Part shown: one piece after another, positions 30,140 to 38,540 of the stretch | Layout: each line of letters begins with the position of its first letter | Position numbering within the stretch: the stretch's first letter is position 1 | Assembly (NCBI GenBank): GCA_023150375.1 | Contig: JAKLLA010000005.1 | Coordinates: forward strand, 248,001 to 312,000 | Origin: Burkholderiaceae bacterium | GTDB lineage: Bacteria; Pseudomonadota; Gammaproteobacteria; Burkholderiales; Burkholderiaceae_C | Length of the DNA stretch: 64,000 nt | Direction: 5' to 3' | Notes under the pieces: model-generated | Told to the model about the DNA's origin: nothing | What the model saw: the letters and a program-made list of their open reading frames with translations, nothing else | Database searches by the model: none | Translations under genes and position numbers: made by a program

Positions 30140-31150
30140 ATGAACATCCTGATCCTCGACGACTACCAGGACGCGGTCCGCAAGCTGGCCTGTGCCGAGC
30201 GCCTGGCCGGCCACAACGTCAAGGTCTACACCAACACGGTCAAGGGCATCGGCCAGCTGTCCGTGCGGCTCAAGGACGCCGAGATCCTGGTGCTGATCCG
30301 CGAGCGCACCCACTTTCCGCGCGCCCTGCTCGAAAAACTGCCGCGGCTGCGCCTGATCGCGCAGACCGGCCGGGTCGGTGCGCACATCGACCTCGAGGCC
30401 TGCACCCGCCTGGGCATCGCGGTGGCCGAGGGCGTGGGCTCGCCGGTGGCGCCGGCCGAGCTGACCTGGGCGCTGATCATGGCGGCGATGCGCCGGCTGC
30501 CGCAGTACATCGCCAATCTCAAGCACGGTGCCTGGCAGCAGTCCGGGCTGAAGGCCGGCTCGATGCCGCCCAATTTCGGCCTGGGCATGGTGCTGCGCGG
30601 CAAGACGCTGGGCATCTGGGGCTACGGGCGCATCGGCCAGCTGGTGGCCGGCTACGGCCGCGCCTTCGGCATGGAGGTGCGCATCTGGGGCCGCGAGGCC
30701 TCGCGCGAGCGCGCCCGCCAGGATGGCTTCGCGGTGTTCGAAAGCCGCGAGGCGCTGTTCGCCGAGAGCGACGTGCTCAGCGTGCACCTGCGCCTGGTGC
30801 CCGAGACCACCGGCGTGATCCGCGCCGACGACCTGGCGCGCATGAAGCCCACCGCGCTGTTCGTCAACACCTCGCGGGCCGAACTGATCGACGACAACGT
30901 GCTCATCACCGCGCTCAACCGCGGCCGGCCGGGCATGGCGGCGGTGGACGTGTTCGAGAGCGAGCCCATCCTGCAGGGCCACCCGCTGCTGCGGCTGGAG
31001 AACGCGGTGTGCACGCCGCACATCGGCTACGTGGAGCAGGAGAGCTACCAGCTCTATTTCGACGCGGCCTTCGACAACATCCTGAACTACCTGGCAGGCC
31101 GGCCGACGAACATCGTCAATCCGCAGGCGCTGCGCATGATCGCGGTCTGA
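30140..31150 (+). CDS. D-2-hydroxyacid dehydrogenase
   Basis: A 336-aa NAD-dependent oxidoreductase of the D-isomer 2-hydroxyacid family. The nucleotide motif is G-I-W-G-Y-G-R-I-G near residue 159. The catalytic Arg is in N-T-S-R-A-E-L (about 246), the Glu in E-S-E-P-I (about 275) and the His in C-T-P-H-I-G-Y (about 294). The substrate is unknown; the N-terminal catalytic domain resembles phosphoglycerate-dehydrogenase-like enzymes of Burkholderiales more than lactate dehydrogenase. An MFS gene follows 27 bp downstream, so they may share a transcript. Confidence 0.9.
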   Translation: MNILILDDYQDAVRKLACAERLAGHNVKVYTNTVKGIGQLSVRLKDAEILVLIRERTHFPRALLEKLPRLRLIAQTGRVGAHIDLEACTRLGIAVAEGVGSPVAPAELTWALIMAAMRRLPQYIANLKHGAWQQSGLKAGSMPPNFGLGMVLRGKTLGIWGYGRIGQLVAGYGRAFGMEVRIWGREASRERARQDGFAVFESREALFAESDVLSVHLRLVPETTGVIRADDLARMKPTALFVNTSRAELIDDNVLITALNRGRPGMAAVDVFESEPILQGHPLLRLENAVCTPHIGYVEQESYQLYFDAAFDNILNYLAGRPTNIVNPQALRMIAV

Positions 31151-31177
31151 CCGACGCGACGGATCGGCTGCCACCGC

Positions 31178-32395
31178 GTGTCCTCCCCTGCCCTGTCGCC
31201 CGCCCGCGCCGATGCGCCGCAGCGCCACCTCGGCGTCGAGGCCGCGCTGCTGTACGGCAACTTCGCGATCGGCTGCGGCGTGATGGTGGTGGCCGGGTCG
31301 ATGAACGACCTGGTGCGCTCGCTGGGGGTCTCGGTGGCGCTGGCGGGCCAGCTCATCAGCGTCGGGGCGGTCTGCATGTGCTTCGGCGCGCCGCTGCTGG
31401 CGGCGCTGCTGGGCGGCTGGGACCGGCGCCGCCTGCTGGCCGGGGCACTGGCCTGGTTCGCGCTCGGCCATGCCCTGTGCGCGCTGGCCCCCGGCTTCGC
31501 GCTGCTGCTGCCGCTGCGTGCACTGGCGGTGCTGGCCGCGGCGGTCTTCACCCCGCAGGCGGCCGCCGCGATCGGCCACATGACCACTCCGATGCAGCGC
31601 GGCCGGGCGATCACCACCATCTTCCTGGGCTGGTCGCTGTCGTCGGTGCTGGGCATGCCGGTGCATGCCTACATCGGCGAGACGCTGGGCTGGCGCTGGG
31701 CCTACGGGCTGGTGGTGCTGCTGTCGGGCAGCGGCGCCTGGTGGGTCTGGCGGGTCATGCCCGACGGCGTGCGCCCGCCGGCCCTGTCGCTGGCGAGCTG
31801 GCGCGAGGTCTTCACCCACCCGGTGCTGATGGCCATCGTGGCGGTCACCGCGCTGTCCAGCGCCGGGCAGTTCACGCTGTTCGCCTACGTGGCGCCCTTC
31901 TACCGCGAGGTGCTGGGGGCCGGGCCGGCGGCCATCAGCGGCCTGTTCATGGTCTTCGGGGCCTTCGGCGTGCTGGGCAACCTGCTGATGACCCGGCACA
32001 TCGACCGCGTCGGTGCCGCGCGTGCGGCCGGCTGGATGGTCGCGGCGATGGCGCTGGGCATGCTGCTGTGGCCGCTGGGGGTGGCCAGCGGTTCGCTGTG
32101 GGTGATGGCGCTGGTCATGGTGCCCTGGGCGCTGGGCTGCTTCTCGGCCAACTCGGCCCAGCAGGCCCGGCTCAGCCAGGCGGCGCCGGCGCTGGCCCCG
32201 GCCCTGATGGCGCTGAACACCTCGGCGATCTACTTCGGCCAGGCCGCCGGGGCCGGCAGCGGCGGGCTGCTGCTGGGCAGCGGCCCGGCCGGCTATGCGG
32301 CGCTGAGCTGGGTGGGACTGGCCTGGCTGCTGCTGGCCGTGGCCCTGAGCCACTGGGCGGCGCGGCGGGTGGCCCGCGATCCCGAACATGTCTGA
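31178..32395 (+). CDS. MFS transporter
   Basis: A 405-aa permease with twelve predicted TM helices, starting with GTG at 31178. The loop motif after TM2 (G-G-W-D-R-R-R-L-L) and R-G-R-A-I-T-T-I after TM4 fit drug:H+ antiporter-type (DHA) exporters such as the AraJ/YdhP group. Its last codons overlap the chromate transporter start (ATG at 32388, stop 32393-32395), indicating translational coupling, an unusual partnership. The substrate is unknown. Confidence 0.87.
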   Translation: MSSPALSPARADAPQRHLGVEAALLYGNFAIGCGVMVVAGSMNDLVRSLGVSVALAGQLISVGAVCMCFGAPLLAALLGGWDRRRLLAGALAWFALGHALCALAPGFALLLPLRALAVLAAAVFTPQAAAAIGHMTTPMQRGRAITTIFLGWSLSSVLGMPVHAYIGETLGWRWAYGLVVLLSGSGAWWVWRVMPDGVRPPALSLASWREVFTHPVLMAIVAVTALSSAGQFTLFAYVAPFYREVLGAGPAAISGLFMVFGAFGVLGNLLMTRHIDRVGAARAAGWMVAAMALGMLLWPLGVASGSLWVMALVMVPWALGCFSANSAQQARLSQAAPALAPALMALNTSAIYFGQAAGAGSGGLLLGSGPAGYAALSWVGLAWLLLAVALSHWAARRVARDPEHV

Positions 32396-33029
32396 CAGCG
32401 CGGCCCCGTCCCCTCCCCCGCTCCCGCCCGGCCCCGGCACGCCCGGCGAGGACTCGCCCCGCGCGGCGCCGCGCTCGCCGGGCGAACTGTTCCGCGTCTT
32501 CAACCGGCTGGCCCTGCAGGGCTTCGGCGGGGTGCTGCCGATCGCCCAGCATGAGCTGGTCGAGCGCTGCGGCTGGCTCACCCGGGCGCAGTTCCTGGAG
32601 CTGCTGTCGATCGGCCAGGTGCTGCCCGGGCCCAACATCGTCAATGTGGCGCTGATGTACGGCGACCGCTGCTTCGGCTGGCGCGGCGCGCTGGCGGCCT
32701 GCGCCGGCCTGATGCTGTTGCCGCTGCTGATCGTGCTGGCCGCCACCCTGCTCTACCAGCAGCTGGCCGGTCACGCCCTGGTGGCCGGGGCCCTGCGCGG
32801 CATGGGTGCGGTGGCCGCCGGGCTGGTGCTGGCCACCGGGGCGAAACTGGTCGGCACGCTGGGTCGTCACCCGCTGGGGCGCCGGGTGGCGCTGGGCTAT
32901 GCCCTGCTGGCGGCCGTGGCGGTGGGGGCGCTGCGCTGGCCGATGGTCGGCGTGGTGCTGGGCCTGGGCGGCCTGGGCATGGCCCATGTCGGCTGGGCGC
33001 TGCGCCGCGCCGGCGGAGCGGTCCGGTGA
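32388..33029 (+). CDS. chrA: Chromate transporter, N-terminal-type half (short-chain CHR)
   Basis: A 213-aa CHR-family membrane protein covering one repeat of ChrA. The signature F-G-G-V-L-P near residue 44 and the G-Q-V-L-P-G-P-N-I-V-N-V block near 78 are the conserved substrate-region motifs. Short CHR proteins work as pairs with opposite topology to export chromate or related oxyanions. The partner gene overlaps by 4 bp (GTGA, 33026-33029). Confidence 0.88.
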   Translation: MSDSAAPSPPPLPPGPGTPGEDSPRAAPRSPGELFRVFNRLALQGFGGVLPIAQHELVERCGWLTRAQFLELLSIGQVLPGPNIVNVALMYGDRCFGWRGALAACAGLMLLPLLIVLAATLLYQQLAGHALVAGALRGMGAVAAGLVLATGAKLVGTLGRHPLGRRVALGYALLAAVAVGALRWPMVGVVLGLGGLGMAHVGWALRRAGGAVR

Positions 33030-33634
33030 GCGGCCCCGAGGTCGCGGCCGCCCTGGCCGCGCTGGCCGACCCGCAGCGCCTGGTCGAGCTGTTCGGCCCG
33101 CACGGGCTGGATGCGGCGGCGCTGGCGGGGCTGTTCGGCCATTTCCTGCTGCTGTCGCTGATCGCGGTGGGCGGGGCGATCACCACCGCGCCGGACATGC
33201 AGCGCTACCTGGTGCACCAGCAGGGCTGGCTGAGCGACGCGCAGTTCAGCGCCTCGATCGGCCTGGCTCAGGCCGCACCGGGGCCGAACATCCTCTTCGT
33301 CGCGGTGCTGGGCTGGAACGTCGCCGGCCTGCCCGGCCTGGTGGCCACGATGGCCGGCATCCTGATCCCCAGCTCGACGCTGGCCTGGGCCGCCTCGCGC
33401 TGGCTGGCGACCCGGCGCGACACGCTCGGGGTGCGCATCTTCACCGCCGGGCTGGCGCCGCTGACCATCGGGTTGCTCTGGTCCACCGGCTGGGTGCTCA
33501 CCGAGCCGGTGCGCAGCCAGCCCGGCGCCTGGCTGCTGGTGGGCGTGACCCTGCTGGCCACGCTGCGCAGCCGCATCGGGCCGATGTGGCTGATCGCGCT
33601 GGGCGCGCTCGTCGGCGCTGCCGGCTGGGTCTGA
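33026..33634 (+). CDS. Chromate transporter, C-terminal-type half (short-chain CHR)
   Basis: A 202-aa second CHR half, starting with GTG that overlaps the previous stop. V-G-G-A-I-T-T-A-P-D near residue 50 replaces the usual F-G-G motif, and L-A-Q-A-A-P-G-P-N-I-L-F-V near 85 is the second signature. Together with the preceding gene it rebuilds a complete ChrA. A separate single-chain ChrA is encoded at 41016. Confidence 0.87.
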   Translation: MSGPEVAAALAALADPQRLVELFGPHGLDAAALAGLFGHFLLLSLIAVGGAITTAPDMQRYLVHQQGWLSDAQFSASIGLAQAAPGPNILFVAVLGWNVAGLPGLVATMAGILIPSSTLAWAASRWLATRRDTLGVRIFTAGLAPLTIGLLWSTGWVLTEPVRSQPGAWLLVGVTLLATLRSRIGPMWLIALGALVGAAGWV

Positions 33635-33652
33635 GAACCTGGGAACGGACCC

Positions 33653-33994
33653 TCAGCGCGGGCTCTCGTAGAACAGGTAGGGCGTCGAGTAGTCGCTGAT
33701 CTCGAAGTAGACCCGCTTCTCGCCTTCACTGGCCACGCCGTCGAGGTTCTCGTCGAGGATGCCGTAGCCGTATCGATAGGCGCGCGGCCGACCGTCGTCG
33801 GTCCCGTAGGCGGTGCTGACCTTGTCGATCTTCACGAAGCGCTTGACCACCTTGTCGCCGGCGTAGACCTCCAGCACGCCGTTGGTGCCGGTCCAGTTCT
33901 GGATGCCGCGGCGGATCTCGTTCTGGGTCTCCTGGGTGCAGCCGGCCAGGGCCAGGGCGGCGGCCAGCGGCAGGAGCAGGCGTGGGGTGTTCAT
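33653..33994 (-). CDS. Small conserved lipoprotein, 113 aa
   Basis: The N-terminal signal L-L-P-L-A-A-A-L-A-L-A-G-C has a clear lipobox with Cys19. The mature part is polar and Tyr-rich (G-V-L-E-V-Y-A-G-D-K-V-V-K-R-F; R-A-Y-R-Y-G-Y-G; V-Y-F-E-I-S-D-Y), suggesting a small beta-sandwich. It is a conserved type in Burkholderiales without known function. It sits between the converging chromate transporter and upp; its start is 25 bp from the upp stop, so co-transcription with upp is plausible. Confidence 0.8.
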   Translation of the reverse strand: MNTPRLLLPLAAALALAGCTQETQNEIRRGIQNWTGTNGVLEVYAGDKVVKRFVKIDKVSTAYGTDDGRPRAYRYGYGILDENLDGVASEGEKRVYFEISDYSTPYLFYESPR

Positions 33995-34019
33995 GGCGCT
34001 CTAGACGAAGGGCAAGGGG

Positions 34020-34643
34020 TCAGCGCGTGCCGAAGATGCGGTCGCCGGCATCCCCGAGCCCGGGCAGGATGTAGCCGTCGGCGTTCAGGTGGCTGTCGAT
34101 AGCCGCCGTCCAGCAGCGCACGTCCGGATGGGCTTTCTCGAGGGCGGCGATGCCCTCGGGCGCGGCCACCAGCACCAGCGCGCGGATGTCGCGGCAGCCC
34201 CGGGCCTTGAGCATGTCCACCGTCGCGATCATCGAGCCGCCGGTGGCCAGCATCGGGTCGAGGATCAGCGCGGTGCGCTCGTCGAGGTGGCCGACGAAGC
34301 GGTCGAAATAGGGCTCGGGCTGCAGCGTGTCGTGGTTGCGCGACAGGCCGACCACGCTGACCTTGGCGTTGGGCAGCATGTCCAGCGCGCCGTCGAGCAT
34401 GCCCAGACCGGCGCGCAGGATCGGCACCAGCGTGACCTTGCGCCCGGCGATGCGCTCCACCGCGATTTCGCCGCACCAGCCGGTCACCGTGCTGGGCTCG
34501 AGCGGGAAGTCGGCGGTGGCCTCGTAGCACAGCAGACGGGCGATCTCGCCGGTCAGCTCGCGGAACTTCTTGGTCGAGCCCTCTTCACGCAGGAGACCCA
34601 CCTTGTGGCGGACGAGGGGATGGGAGACGGCGAGGACGGACAT
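34020..34643 (-). CDS. upp: Uracil phosphoribosyltransferase
   Basis: A 207-aa enzyme converting uracil and PRPP to UMP in pyrimidine salvage. The PRPP loop [13 protein letters not shown] near residue 128-140 and the C-terminal uracil-binding [15 protein letters not shown] are both present. The start at 34643 gives the standard [14 protein letters not shown]; the in-frame ATG at 34667 adds eight Pro-rich residues. Confidence 0.96.
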   Translation of the reverse strand: MSVLAVSHPLVRHKVGLLREEGSTKKFRELTGEIARLLCYEATADFPLEPSTVTGWCGEIAVERIAGRKVTLVPILRAGLGMLDGALDMLPNAKVSVVGLSRNHDTLQPEPYFDRFVGHLDERTALILDPMLATGGSMIATVDMLKARGCRDIRALVLVAAPEGIAALEKAHPDVRCWTAAIDSHLNADGYILPGLGDAGDRIFGTR

Positions 34644-34719
34644 CGGTGCGGGCGGTCGACGTGGCAACGCCCGCAGTGTACCCAGCCCGGCGTGATGCTT
34701 TCACGCCGGCCGACGCGGT

Positions 34720-35523
34720 TCAGGCCGGGGCCACCGGCGGCGTCGGTTCGGCCGGCGCCTCGGCAGCCTCGCCTGCCGCGGCGCGGCGCTGCCGCAGCGC
34801 CTCGTACAGGCACACCGCCGAGGCCACCGAGACGTTCAGGCTCTCCACCGCCCCGCTCATCGGGATGTGCACCAGCGCGTCGCAGCTCTGCCGGGTCAGC
34901 TGGCGCATGCCCTCCCCTTCGGCGCCCAGCACCAGCGCGGTCGGGCCGGTCAGGTCCAGCTCGTAGAGCGACAGCGGCGCGTCGTCGCTGGTGCCGACCA
35001 CGCGGATGTCGCGCTCCTTCAGCTCGGCCAGCGTGCGCGCCAGGTTGGGCACCATGAAGTAGGGCACCGTCTCCGCCGCGCCGCTGGCCACCTTGGCCAC
35101 CGTGGCGTTCAGGCCGGCGGCATGCTTCTGCGGCGCGATCACCGCCTGGGCGCCGGCGCCGTCGGCCACGCGCAGGCAGGCGCCCAGGTTGTGCGGATCG
35201 GTCACGCCGTCGAGCACCAGCAGCAGGGCCTGGCTGCCGGCCGCCTCCACGCCCTCGAGCAGTTCGTCGATCGAGTGGCGCTGCGGCAGCGGGTCGGCGC
35301 GGGCCACCACGCCCTGGTGGCGCGGCGAGCGGGCCAGCCGGCTGAGCTGCGCGTCGTCGCTCTCCACCAGCTTCGCACCGGCGGCGCGGGCGCGCTCGAG
35401 GAACTGGCGCATGCGCGCATCGCGCCGCGTCGGGTCGAAGTGCAGCTCGCGCACGGTCTCGGGCGCGATCTTCAGACGCACGGTCAGGGCATGGAAGCCG
35501 AACAGGGGGCGGGGAGCGTTCAT
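34720..35523 (-). CDS. rlmB: 23S rRNA (guanosine-2'-O-)-methyltransferase RlmB
   Basis: A 267-aa SPOUT/TrmH-family enzyme that methylates the ribose of G2251 (E. coli numbering) in 23S rRNA. An N-terminal substrate-binding domain (M-N-A-P-R-P-L-F-G-F-H-A-L) is followed by motif 1 (L-D-G-V-T-D-P-H-N-L-G-A-C-L-R), motif 2 (L-V-L-G-A-E-G-E-G-M) and motif 3 (I-P-M-S-G-A-V-E-S-L-N-V-S-V-A). The roughly 20-residue Ala/Pro-rich C-terminal tail is dispensable-looking. Confidence 0.94.
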   Translation of the reverse strand: MNAPRPLFGFHALTVRLKIAPETVRELHFDPTRRDARMRQFLERARAAGAKLVESDDAQLSRLARSPRHQGVVARADPLPQRHSIDELLEGVEAAGSQALLLVLDGVTDPHNLGACLRVADGAGAQAVIAPQKHAAGLNATVAKVASGAAETVPYFMVPNLARTLAELKERDIRVVGTSDDAPLSLYELDLTGPTALVLGAEGEGMRQLTRQSCDALVHIPMSGAVESLNVSVASAVCLYEALRQRRAAAGEAAEAPAEPTPPVAPA

Positions 35524-35562
35524 GCAGTCAGGGTCCGGCGTGCTGCCGTCGTCACAGAAGGG

Positions 35563-36273
35563 TCAGGCCGGCTGGGCTGCGGCCGGTGTCGATGCCGCTG
35601 CCGGCAGGATGCGGCCGGCTTCCAGGCGGATCTGGCGGTCGCAGCGCGCCGCGATCGCCGGGTCGTGGGTCACCAGCACCAGCGTGGTGCCGACCTCGCG
35701 GTTGAGTTCGAACATCAGCTGCATCACCGCCTCGCCGGTGGCGTGGTCCAGGCTGCCGGTGGGCTCGTCGGCGAACAGCACCGCCGGGCGCAGCACGAAG
35801 GCGCGCGCCAGCGCCACGCGCTGCTGCTCGCCGCCGGAGAGCAGGCGCGGGTAGTGGCCCAGGCGCTCGCCCAGGCCCACGCGGCGCAGCATCTCGGTGG
35901 CCAGGCGGCGCGCGTCGGGCTCGCCGCGCAGCTCCAGCGGCAGCATGACGTTCTCGAGCGCATCGAGGTGGCCCATGAGCTGGAAGCTCTGGAAGACGAA
36001 ACCCACCCGCTCGCCGCGCAGTGCGGCACGGGCGTCCTCGTCCAGGGCGAACAGGTCCACGCCGTCGAGCAGCACCTGTCCGGCGCTGGGCAGATCCAGG
36101 CCGGCGAGGATCGACAGCAGCGTGCTCTTGCCCGAGCCGGAAGCGCCGACGATGGCCACCGACTCCCGCGCCGCGAGGCTGAAGTCGATCTCATGCAGAA
36201 TGGTCAGCACCCCGGTGGCATCGCGGACCTGCTTGGTCACGCCCCTGACTTCGATGATGTTCCTGTTGCCCAT
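35563..36273 (-). CDS. ybbA: ABC transporter ATP-binding protein (YbbA/LolD-type)
   Basis: A 236-aa ABC ATPase with Walker A G-A-S-G-S-G-K-S-T near residue 42, the signature L-S-G-G-E-Q-Q-R-V near 145 and Walker B A-V-L-F-A-D-E-P-T-G, with H in V-T-H-D. It is of the MacB/LolD/YbbA type that pairs with a large FtsX-like permease. As in E. coli it faces tesA, but no permease gene follows it here; rlmB does. Its ATG and the tesA ATG share the bases CATG (36271-36274). Confidence 0.88.
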   Translation of the reverse strand: MGNRNIIEVRGVTKQVRDATGVLTILHEIDFSLAARESVAIVGASGSGKSTLLSILAGLDLPSAGQVLLDGVDLFALDEDARAALRGERVGFVFQSFQLMGHLDALENVMLPLELRGEPDARRLATEMLRRVGLGERLGHYPRLLSGGEQQRVALARAFVLRPAVLFADEPTGSLDHATGEAVMQLMFELNREVGTTLVLVTHDPAIAARCDRQIRLEAGRILPAAASTPAAAQPA

Positions 36274-37027
36274 GCGTCGGCAGCCTGCGGGCTGCGGTTC
36301 GGTCGATCGGCGCGACTGTATCCTGCTCGGGCTGGCCTGCGCCGCCGGGCTGGCATCCGTGTCGCCACAAGCCGCGGCCCAGGCCCCTGCGCAGGCAGCG
36401 GCGCGGCCCCGGCGACGCCTGCTCGTGCTGGGCGACAGCCTGTCGGCCGAGTACGGCCTGAAGCGCGGCAGCGGCTGGGTGGCCCTGGCCGAGCAGCGGC
36501 TGAAGCGCGAGCTGCCCGGCACCGAGGTGGTCAACGCCAGCATCAGCGGCGACACCACCTCGGGCGGGCGCTCGCGCCTGGCTGCGCTGCTCGAGCGGCA
36601 CCGGCCCACCCACGTGCTCATCGAACTGGGCGGCAACGACGCCCTGCGCGGCCTGCCGCTGACGATGACGCGCGGCAACCTCGAAGCCATGTCCCGGCAG
36701 GCCCGTGCCGCCGGCGCGCGGGTGATGATCGTGGGCATGCAGGTGCCGCCGAACTACGGGCCGGCCTACACGCGCGACTTCGCCGCGCTGTTCGCCGAGG
36801 TGGCCCGGCGCGAGAACGCCGCCCTGCTGCCCTTCCTGCTGGCCGGCGTGGCCGACGACGCCGACCCGCTGCGCTGGTTCCAGCCCGATCGCATCCACCC
36901 CAACGAGGCTGCGCACCCGCGCATCCTGGCCAACGTCTGGCCGGTCATGCTGCCGTGGCTGAAGGAGCCGGCACCGGGCGGTCGTGCCGCCGACCGGCCG
37001 CCCGCCGCACGCGCTGCAGGCGGCTGA
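36272..37027 (+). CDS. tesA: Arylesterase / acyl-CoA thioesterase I, GDSL family (TesA)
   Basis: A 251-aa periplasmic SGNH hydrolase. A signal segment spans about residues 16-38. The block I Ser is in L-V-L-G-D-S-L-S-A-E-Y near 54, block III carries G-G-N-D-A-L, and the catalytic D-x-x-H is D-R-I-H-P-N near 207. It hydrolyses esters and thioesters. The start at 36272 is the only ATG giving a signal peptide directly; an upstream in-frame ATG at 36257 would lie inside the divergent ATPase gene. The last 30 residues are a Pro/Ala-rich tail. Confidence 0.88.
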   Translation: MRRQPAGCGSVDRRDCILLGLACAAGLASVSPQAAAQAPAQAAARPRRRLLVLGDSLSAEYGLKRGSGWVALAEQRLKRELPGTEVVNASISGDTTSGGRSRLAALLERHRPTHVLIELGGNDALRGLPLTMTRGNLEAMSRQARAAGARVMIVGMQVPPNYGPAYTRDFAALFAEVARRENAALLPFLLAGVADDADPLRWFQPDRIHPNEAAHPRILANVWPVMLPWLKEPAPGGRAADRPPAARAAGG

Positions 37028-37042
37028 GCCCTGCGACGGGAC

Positions 37043-37059
37043 GGCGGCGCACCGCCGCC
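37043..37059. terminator. Possible bidirectional terminator between tesA and phaR
   Basis: GGCGGCG-CAC-CGCCGCC forms a 7-bp GC stem in the 36-bp space between the two convergent stop codons. It lacks a T-run on either side, so efficiency is doubtful. Confidence 0.35.
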
Positions 37060-37063
37060 CGCG

Positions 37064-37648
37064 TCAGCGCGGACCGCTCGGCGGCGGAAAGCCCGGCACG
37101 TTCGGGAAGAAGCTGCTGGCCTGCTTCTGCATCTGCTCCTGCATCTGCACGAACAGGTGCTTGGACTGGTCCAGGTAGTTGCTCATCATCCCCTGCATCA
37201 TCGGCGTCTGCAGGGCCATGAACTGGCTCCAGGCCTCGGGGTTGAAGGCCTTGCCCTCGTACAGGCCGCCGGTCTGCTCGGCGAAGCGCTTCTGCAGTTC
37301 GATGAAGGTCTGCAGGTTCTTCTCCAGGTAGGTGCCCATCAGGCCCTGCATGGTGTGACCGTAGAAACGGATGATCTGCGCCAGGGTCTGGGTGGAGAAC
37401 ATCGGCACGCCGGCGGTCTCCTCCTCCAGGATGATCTGCAGCAGGATCGCGCGGGTCAGGTCCTCGCCGGTCTTGGCGTCGCGCACCTCGAAATGCTCGG
37501 CATCGAGCACCATCTGCTTGACGTCGGCCAACGTGATGTAGGCGCTGGTCTGGGTGTCGTACAGGCGTCGGTTCGGGTACTTCTTGAGCACGCGAGGTCC
37601 GTCCGTCGTGCCCGGAGCTGGCTGGGCGGTCCGGCGGGTCGTGGCCAT
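37064..37648 (-). CDS. phaR: Polyhydroxyalkanoate synthesis repressor PhaR
   Basis: A 194-aa DNA-binding regulator that senses PHB granules and represses phasin genes. The PHB/PHA accumulation regulator DNA-binding domain is at residues 18-80 (V-L-K-K-Y-P-N-R-R-L-Y-D-T-Q-T-S-A-Y-I-T), followed by a second PHB-binding helical domain. The C-terminus is Met/Gln/Phe-rich. The start at 37648 gives the conserved domain 17 residues in; the in-frame upstream ATG adds unrelated sequence. With bdhA at 46044 it points to PHB storage in the host. Confidence 0.93.
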   Translation of the reverse strand: MATTRRTAQPAPGTTDGPRVLKKYPNRRLYDTQTSAYITLADVKQMVLDAEHFEVRDAKTGEDLTRAILLQIILEEETAGVPMFSTQTLAQIIRFYGHTMQGLMGTYLEKNLQTFIELQKRFAEQTGGLYEGKAFNPEAWSQFMALQTPMMQGMMSNYLDQSKHLFVQMQEQMQKQASSFFPNVPGFPPPSGPR

Positions 37649-37781
37649 CTGTGGTTCTCCTGGATACGGTATGGGGATTCTAGGCAGCCCGCCGGAGCCC
37701 CCCCCGCTGGGGTAGACCCGCACCCAGGCGCCCTTCTTGACGGGCAAACTTGTTCGATCTCAATCCGGTGCGCTTGGCGAC

Positions 37782-38513
37782 ATGCTCCCGTCCCTGGCCC
37801 GTGCGGCCTTCCTGCTGCTGATCGCAGCCTGCGGCCTGCCGTTGCGGGTCGATGCCCAGGCTCAGCAGCCTGCGGCACCGTCTGCCAGCGCCGGCCCGGA
37901 CGCGGGCCTGTCCTGCCCCGGCATCGCGGTGCGGGTGTCGGGATCCGGGCAGGCGGACCGGGCCCTGGCCTGCGAGGGGGCGGCCCTGGCGCTGCACTTC
38001 ATGGCGCCGCTCGGTCTGCACGCCCCCGACATCCTGCCCGTGGAGCTGGTCGACCAGTTGCCGGCAGGCCTGCGCAGCGACGCGGTGGGCTGCTATGCCA
38101 CCAGCTCGCGCCGCATCCTGGTGCTGCGCTATGCCGAGTTCCAGCGCCGCCGCGAGTGGCTCGGCGTGCCGGTGCAGCCGGCGCTGTACCGCGCCGTGGT
38201 GGCCCACGAGGTGGCGCATGCGATGGCGGCCTGCCGCCCCTCCGGGCGCGCCCTGCCGACGGCCGGGCACGAGTACTTCGCCTACGTGGTGATGTTCGCC
38301 AGCCTGCCGCCGGCGCTGCGCGAGCAGGTGCTGCGGCGCCTGCCGGGCTGCGGCTTCGACGACCCGGCGCAGATCAACGACATGGTCTACGGCTTCGATC
38401 CGATGCGCTTCGGTGCCGAGGCCTGGCGGCACTGGAGCCGCCAGCGCGACGGCATGGACACGCTGCGCCGACTGCTCGACGGACAGATCGTCGAGGAACT
38501 GCCCTGTCCTTGA
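37782..38513 (+). CDS. Secreted HExxH protein, putative metallopeptidase-like
   Basis: A 243-aa protein with a Sec signal (hydrophobic residues 7-26, A-x-A-Q-A after it). The H-E-V-A-H motif near residue 143 has the spacing of zinc metallopeptidases, followed by H-E-Y-F-A-Y about 24 residues on, which could supply the third ligand. Two Cys pairs could form disulfides. A conserved DUF6639-like family is possible. No peptidase activity can be asserted from sequence alone. It converges with tex across 27 bp. Confidence 0.72.
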   Translation: MLPSLARAAFLLLIAACGLPLRVDAQAQQPAAPSASAGPDAGLSCPGIAVRVSGSGQADRALACEGAALALHFMAPLGLHAPDILPVELVDQLPAGLRSDAVGCYATSSRRILVLRYAEFQRRREWLGVPVQPALYRAVVAHEVAHAMAACRPSGRALPTAGHEYFAYVVMFASLPPALREQVLRRLPGCGFDDPAQINDMVYGFDPMRFGAEAWRHWSRQRDGMDTLRRLLDGQIVEELPCP

Positions 38514-38540
38514 ACGCGGCCGGGACGCCACCGCCGCGGC

